Assembly: GCA_036555325.1 (NCBI GenBank)
Contig: DATBLQ010000081.1
Location: 1-64,000, forward strand
Origin: DATBLQ01 sp036555325
GTDB taxonomy: Bacteria; Pseudomonadota; Alphaproteobacteria; Rhizobiales; Aestuariivirgaceae
Direction of reading: 5' to 3'
DNA length: 64,000 nt
A program made the position numbers and the translations under genes. Under the pieces are notes generated by a model, which saw nothing but the letters and a program-made list of their open reading frames with translations, was not told the origin of the DNA and made no database searches. Positions 60,350-64,000 of this stretch are shown here, in pieces. Numbering within the stretch: position 1 is the first letter of the stretch; each line of letters opens with the position of its first letter.

Positions 60350-61282
60350 ATGGCCGCCAAACGAAAAACCATCATCACCTGCGCGGTGACGGGTTCTATT
60401 CACACCCCGTCCATGTCACCGCATCTGCCGGTCACGCCTCAAGAAATCGCCGAGGCGGCCATCGGCGCCGCCGAGGCTGGTGCGGCCATCATTCACCTGC
60501 ATGCCCGCAACCCTCAAGACGGGAGGCCCGACCAGTCTCCGGAAGCTTTCCTGCCTTTCCTGAAGGTGATCAAGCAGCGTTCCAATTGTATCGTCAACAT
60601 TACCACCGGCGGGGCGGCAACGATGACCATCGAAGACCGCGTCCGCCCGGCGGCCGTCTTCAAGCCGGAGGTCGCATCCCTCAACATGGGTTCCATGAAT
60701 TTTGGTCTGTACCCGATGTTGGAGCGCTTTCGGTCTTTCAGGCACGACTGGGAGGAGGGGTATCTCGAAACATCGCGCGAACGAATCTTTCGGAACACCT
60801 TCAAGGATATCGAGTACATTCTCACCGTCTGCGCGGAAAACGGCACCCGCTTTGAAATTGAATGCTACGATATTGGCCATCTCTACACCCTCGCGCATTT
60901 CGCTGACCGCGGCATAGTCAAGCCTCCGTTTTTCGTGCAGAGCGTATTCGGCATCTTGGGCGGTATCGGTCCCCATCCCGAAGATGTCGCACACATGCGC
61001 AGAACGGCCGATCGACTTTTCGGTGGCGATTACCGATGGTCGGTGCTAGGCGCCGGCCGCAATCAGATGCCGATCGTCGCTATGGCTGCCGCGATGGGTG
61101 GAAATGTCCGGGTCGGGCTTGAGGATTCTCTTTGGATCGGACCCGGCCAGCTTGCTCGGTCCAATGCCGAGCAGGTCACCAGGGCGCGCCAGATCATCGA
61201 AGGTCTCGGTCTTGAAATTGCGCAGCCGGACGAAGCGCGCGAGATGTTGTCACTCAAGGGCGGCGACAAGGTTGGGTTTTAG
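60350..61282 (+). CDS. BKACE-family beta-keto acid cleavage enzyme (DUF849)
   Basis: This 310-residue zinc-dependent TIM barrel shows TCAVTGSIHTPSMSPHLPVTPQEIAEAAIGAAEAGAAIIHLHARNPQDGRP (HxH zinc motif), SLNMGSMNFG and RVGLEDSLWIGPG. BKACE enzymes condense a beta-keto acid with acetyl-CoA and cleave it to acetoacetate and a new CoA thioester; relatives act on 3-keto-5-aminohexanoate (Kce) or dehydrocarnitine. The substrate cannot be fixed. It starts 8 bp after acoC. Confidence 0.87.
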   Translation: MAAKRKTIITCAVTGSIHTPSMSPHLPVTPQEIAEAAIGAAEAGAAIIHLHARNPQDGRPDQSPEAFLPFLKVIKQRSNCIVNITTGGAATMTIEDRVRPAAVFKPEVASLNMGSMNFGLYPMLERFRSFRHDWEEGYLETSRERIFRNTFKDIEYILTVCAENGTRFEIECYDIGHLYTLAHFADRGIVKPPFFVQSVFGILGGIGPHPEDVAHMRRTADRLFGGDYRWSVLGAGRNQMPIVAMAAAMGGNVRVGLEDSLWIGPGQLARSNAEQVTRARQIIEGLGLEIAQPDEAREMLSLKGGDKVGF

Positions 61283-61384
61283 TGATGCGCCCTGGAAACG
61301 CCTTTCACCGGCACGCTGCTGTCCGCGCGGCCGAATTGGACTATAAACTGGTATTGGCAGTCCCTCATAATTGTGTGGTTGACT

Positions 61385-61972
61385 ATGCGACTTTACAACG
61401 GACCCACATCGCCTTTTGGACGCAAGGTTTCGGTTCTGTATCGGGAATTAGGTCTTGCCGTCGACGAGATTGAGATCGATGTCTACAAGTCGGAGTTTCT
61501 CGACGCCCTCAACCCCTTAAGGCTTATTCCGACACTCGAACTGGCGGATGGCACCGCGATATATGACAGCACGGTGATTTCGCTCTATCTGATGGAATTG
61601 GCCGAGCGGCCGGACCTATTGCCTCAGGAAGCGAAATGGCAATGCCTCACCACTTGTTCCCTCTGCGACGGGTTGATGGAGGCGGTGCTGCAGCGACGCA
61701 TGGAAACTCTGCGGCCTGAAAAAGAAAGATCCGAGGCGGTGATTGACAAGCTTGAAATGCGAATAGCGCGGGCCCTGGCCGCTCTGGCTGCGTCGTTGGA
61801 TCGTTTAAGCGGAGATCAACTTCGGCTCGATCGGATCGCTGCTGCGTGTGCTCTGGAATACGTCAGTTTCCGCTTTGGTCAGCAATGGAGGGAGCAGCAT
61901 CCTTCTCTTGCCGCGTGGTGTGAGGCTTTCGCAGCCCGGCCAAGCTTTGCCGCCACCGCGCCCAGACCCTAG
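61385..61972 (+). CDS. Glutathione S-transferase family protein
   Basis: This 195-residue protein has the GST N-terminal thioredoxin fold (MRLYNGPTSPFGRKVSVLYRELGL, NPLRLIPTLELADGTAIYDSTVISLYL) and an all-helical C-terminal half. The catalytic residue is probably the Ser in TSPFGRKV. GSTs of this type can act in isomerisation or detoxication. It follows BKACE on the same strand after 102 bp, so membership of the operon is likely but not certain. Confidence 0.82.
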   Translation: MRLYNGPTSPFGRKVSVLYRELGLAVDEIEIDVYKSEFLDALNPLRLIPTLELADGTAIYDSTVISLYLMELAERPDLLPQEAKWQCLTTCSLCDGLMEAVLQRRMETLRPEKERSEAVIDKLEMRIARALAALAASLDRLSGDQLRLDRIAAACALEYVSFRFGQQWREQHPSLAAWCEAFAARPSFAATAPRP

Positions 61973-62000
61973 TTGGCGTAGTGCAAGCGGACTTTCCGCC

Positions 62001-62240
62001 TCATCGACCGTTAGCATGGGTCGCCCCGTTGACTGCCGCGCGTGCTGAATTGATGGCCGTCGTAAGTGAGCTAACCCCCGTTCGAACAACACTCGAAAAG
62101 CTTGCGCCCCCGCACCTCTTCCAACCCTTGACCGCGGCGGTGATGGCCGATTGGGACACGTTGAGATTTCCCGCGGCCAGGGATACCTTTCCGGCATCCG
62201 CCGTAGCGATGAAGTACCGGATCTTTACAATGGAGACCAT
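62001..62240 (-). pseudogene. LysR-type regulator remnant (frameshifted N-terminus)
   Basis: The start MVSIVKIRYFIATADAGKVSLAAGNLNVSQSAITAAVKG is the winged-helix DNA-binding part of a LysR regulator. After about 40 residues the reading frame breaks: GLEEVRGRKLFE continues in a second frame, and LTYDGHQF in a third. Only the first 80 residues or so remain and there is no effector domain, so the gene is dead. It lies divergently beside the TorT-like importer, where its living form might once have acted. Confidence 0.75.
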
Positions 62241-62255
62241 TGATGTGAAACATCA
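62241..62255. promoter_or_regulatory. Perfect palindrome near the LysR relic and TorT-like gene
   Basis: TGATGT-GAA-ACATCA is a 15-bp perfect inverted repeat just before the start of the LysR relic (62240) and 75 bp before the TorT-like gene. It could be an operator left from, or still used by, a LysR or other regulator. Confidence 0.4.
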
Positions 62256-62329
62256 TTCTCCAAGCCTGCCGCCAACCCTACCGGCGGGAAAACAGATGGG
62301 TGGGATGTAACGTAACTGGGAGGAAAGAC

Positions 62330-63412
62330 ATGAGAGGTGTCGTAAGTCTCGCAAGCGTGGCGGTGGCCTCGCTTCTGGCGTTTCCTATTGTGAGTTCCTT
62401 GGCCGAGGAGAAACCTTGGTATCCATTTCCCGTCGAAGTGTGGGACCCGCCATTCAACATGGAAAGCCCGCGATCGAAGAAAGACTATGCTCCGGTCGAG
62501 AAGGCCGCGCAGAAATGGAACCTTTGCGTTTCGTTTCCGCACATGAAAGATGCCTACTGGATGGCCGTTGACTACGGCGTTGCCGAAGAGGCGCAACGCC
62601 AGGGTGTCATCATGACGCTACTCGAAGCTGGCGGTTACACAAATCTCAACAAGCAAATTTCGCAGATCGAAGATTGTGTTGCCAACGGCGCACAGGCGGT
62701 GATCATCGGCGCCATTTCCTTTGACGGCCTCAACAATCTGGTTAAGGAAATTCGAGCCAAGAACATTCCCGTCATCGACGTCATCAACGGTATGTCATCA
62801 CCCGATCTGTCGGCCAAGTCGCTCGTGTCGTTCGGCGAAATGGGATACAAGGCCGGCGAATACATTGCCAAGATGCATCCAAAGGGATCGGGCAAAGTCA
62901 AGGTTGCCTGGTTCCCCGGACCGCCCGGGGCGGGATGGGTTGAAGCCGGCAACAAAGGGTTCGTCGACGCCGTGAAGGACTCCGATATCGAAATCGTCGA
63001 CACGAAATATGGCGATACGGGCAAGGAAATCCAGCTGAAGCTCGTCGAGGACGTCATGGAGGCGCATCCTGACATCAACTATATTGTCGGAACGTCGCCA
63101 ACCACTGAGGCTGCTGTTCAGCTCCTTCGCGACCGCGGACTGCAGGATAAGGTGAAAGTTGTTGCCTATTACTTCACCCCGGGCGTCTACGAGAACATCA
63201 AGAAGGGAGCCGTTCTCGCCGCACCGACCGACTCGGCGGTGATCCAGGGTCGTGTGGCGATAGACCAGGCCGTGCGCATTCTTGAGGGGAAGGATTTCCT
63301 TAAGCATGTGGGTCCGGCGCTCTATGTCATCGATAAGAGCAACATAGAAACTTTTGACTATCCGTCTTCCTTGGCACCGGCGGATTACAAGCCAGTCTTT
63401 AAGGTGGACTAA
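62330..63412 (+). CDS. TorT-like ABC transporter substrate-binding protein
   Basis: This 360-residue protein has a signal peptide (about 1-25, VVSLASVAVASLLAFPIVSSLA). It is a periplasmic type I binding protein of the TorT group (KPWYPFPVEVWDPPFNMESPRSKKDYAPVEKA, FPHMKDAYWMAVDYGVAEEAQRQGVIMTLLEAGGY, WFPGPPGAGWVEAGNKGFVDAV). TorT senses TMAO in enterics, but here the next gene is an ATPase, so it probably works in an importer. ATG 62330 follows GGGAGGA. The ligand is unknown. Confidence 0.85.
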   Translation: MRGVVSLASVAVASLLAFPIVSSLAEEKPWYPFPVEVWDPPFNMESPRSKKDYAPVEKAAQKWNLCVSFPHMKDAYWMAVDYGVAEEAQRQGVIMTLLEAGGYTNLNKQISQIEDCVANGAQAVIIGAISFDGLNNLVKEIRAKNIPVIDVINGMSSPDLSAKSLVSFGEMGYKAGEYIAKMHPKGSGKVKVAWFPGPPGAGWVEAGNKGFVDAVKDSDIEIVDTKYGDTGKEIQLKLVEDVMEAHPDINYIVGTSPTTEAAVQLLRDRGLQDKVKVVAYYFTPGVYENIKKGAVLAAPTDSAVIQGRVAIDQAVRILEGKDFLKHVGPALYVIDKSNIETFDYPSSLAPADYKPVFKVD

Positions 63413-63429
63413 ACCTCGTCGGGACGCTC

Positions 63430-64000
63430 ATGCCGCCTCGGCAAGATGAGATTTCCGCGGCTCCGGAGCCTTTGGGTTCCGGGGCCGAGGAAATTTTGAT
63501 TCTCAAGAATGTATCCAAGCGCTTTCCTGGGGTCGATGCGCTGGTCGATGTGGATTTCGATCTGCGTGCAGGCGAGGTGCACGTTCTATTCGGCGAAAAC
63601 GGAGCCGGAAAATCGACCTTGATTTCTCTCGTTTCTGGCGTCGAGAACCCCACATCCGGAACGATCATCTTCAATGGCAGGGAGATTCAATTTCGTTCGG
63701 TCTATGAAGCCCGCCAGCATGGCATCAGCGCAGTGTTCCAGGAGTTTTCCCTGGTTCCGCAGTTGACGGTCGAGGAAAATCTGTTCCTTGGTGCCGAGGT
63801 CACCAACGGGATATTTCTTGATAAAGCCGAAATTCACCGCCGGGCAGTGGAAATCTTGAAGCGGCTTAATTTTCCCCTGAAGCCCGATCAGCGGGTCGCT
63901 TACCTCTCGCGGGCCGAACAGCAAATGGTGGAGATCGCCAAAGCCTTTCGTGGCCAGCCCTCCATTCTGATATTCGACGAACCGACTGCTTCGCTCACCG
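63430..64000 (+). CDS. Ribose-family ABC transporter ATP-binding protein (cut by window end)
   Basis: The reading frame from ATG 63430 is open to the window end (190 codons). It shows ILKNVSKRFPGVDALVDVDF, Walker A GENGAGKSTLISLVSG, Q-loop FQEFSLVPQLTV, signature YLSRAEQQMVEIAKAF and Walker B LIFDEPTASLT. This is domain 1 of a two-domain sugar-type ATPase. It follows the TorT-like gene by 17 bp, so both are in one operon. Confidence 0.9.
   Translation, partial: MPPRQDEISAAPEPLGSGAEEILILKNVSKRFPGVDALVDVDFDLRAGEVHVLFGENGAGKSTLISLVSGVENPTSGTIIFNGREIQFRSVYEARQHGISAVFQEFSLVPQLTVEENLFLGAEVTNGIFLDKAEIHRRAVEILKRLNFPLKPDQRVAYLSRAEQQMVEIAKAFRGQPSILIFDEPTASLT

Noticed and set aside
1..64000. CRISPR arrays, tRNA/rRNA genes, prophage or insertion-sequence ends
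   Set aside because: No regular repeats, no cloverleaf-like clusters and no transposase or integrase genes were seen on either strand.

Overview
The window is a chromosomal stretch of an alphaproteobacterium, most likely of the order Hyphomicrobiales (Rhizobiales). This is inferred from the gene content: a BTLCP-type transglutaminase-like peptidase, PilZ, PAS_5 and DUF2336 proteins, an Omp25-like porin, CtrA-type TTAA-N7-TTAAC boxes, a CobN/CobW/CbtAB cobalamin cluster and many ABC solute importers. No tRNA, rRNA, CRISPR array, phage or intact insertion sequence was seen. Genes are tightly packed, with many ATGA or TTGA stop/start overlaps.

1-20.4 kb is mostly housekeeping and small regulatory genes. 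It holds a minus-strand PAS/PilZ/BTLCP group, a rhomboid protease, hisI-folE, an IscU-like scaffold gene, a cupin and a choline-sulfatase (betC) lying head to head with yidD, an outer-membrane beta-barrel gene, thrS and a homocysteine methyltransferase. A nitroreductase/HAD/flavin reductase run, a maoC-citE-like-pncA operon, a receiver-like protein without its phosphoacceptor Asp (behind a perfect CtrA box), an MFS transporter, a DUF2336 protein and NAD kinase follow.

20.4-40.9 kb is a 20-kb cobalamin island in four transcription blocks: DUF1636-cobU (+), cobA-cobB-cobQ-cobD (-), cbiD-cobK (+), and a 13-kb minus-strand block cbtB-cbtA-cobW-cobN-cobO-DUF6494-cbiX-cobH-cobL-cobI-cbiG/cobJ-cobM headed by a cobalamin riboswitch. 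The gene set is a hybrid. CobN and CobW belong to the late-cobalt (aerobic) type, but CbiX, CbiG (fused to CobJ) and CbiD are early-cobalt (anaerobic) enzymes. cbiX sits where other rhizobia carry cobG. No cobG, cobF, cobS or cobT is seen.

40.9-57 kb is dominated by transport: a Rieske oxygenase followed by a YnjBCD-like importer, a TadG-like von Willebrand protein, a complete ribose-family sugar importer (-), and, divergent from it across palindromic operator candidates, a polyamine-type importer.

56-64 kb continues the polyamine-type operon into an apparent catabolic cluster: MBL-fold hydrolase, AcoA/AcoB/AcoC-type 2-oxo acid (or acetoin) dehydrogenase, a BKACE (beta-keto acid cleavage) enzyme and a glutathione transferase. 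A frameshifted LysR relic follows, then the start of a second importer (TorT-like binding protein plus an ATPase cut by the window end). The genes suggest uptake, oxidative cleavage and CoA-dependent breakdown of an unidentified, perhaps amine- or quaternary-ammonium-containing, substrate.
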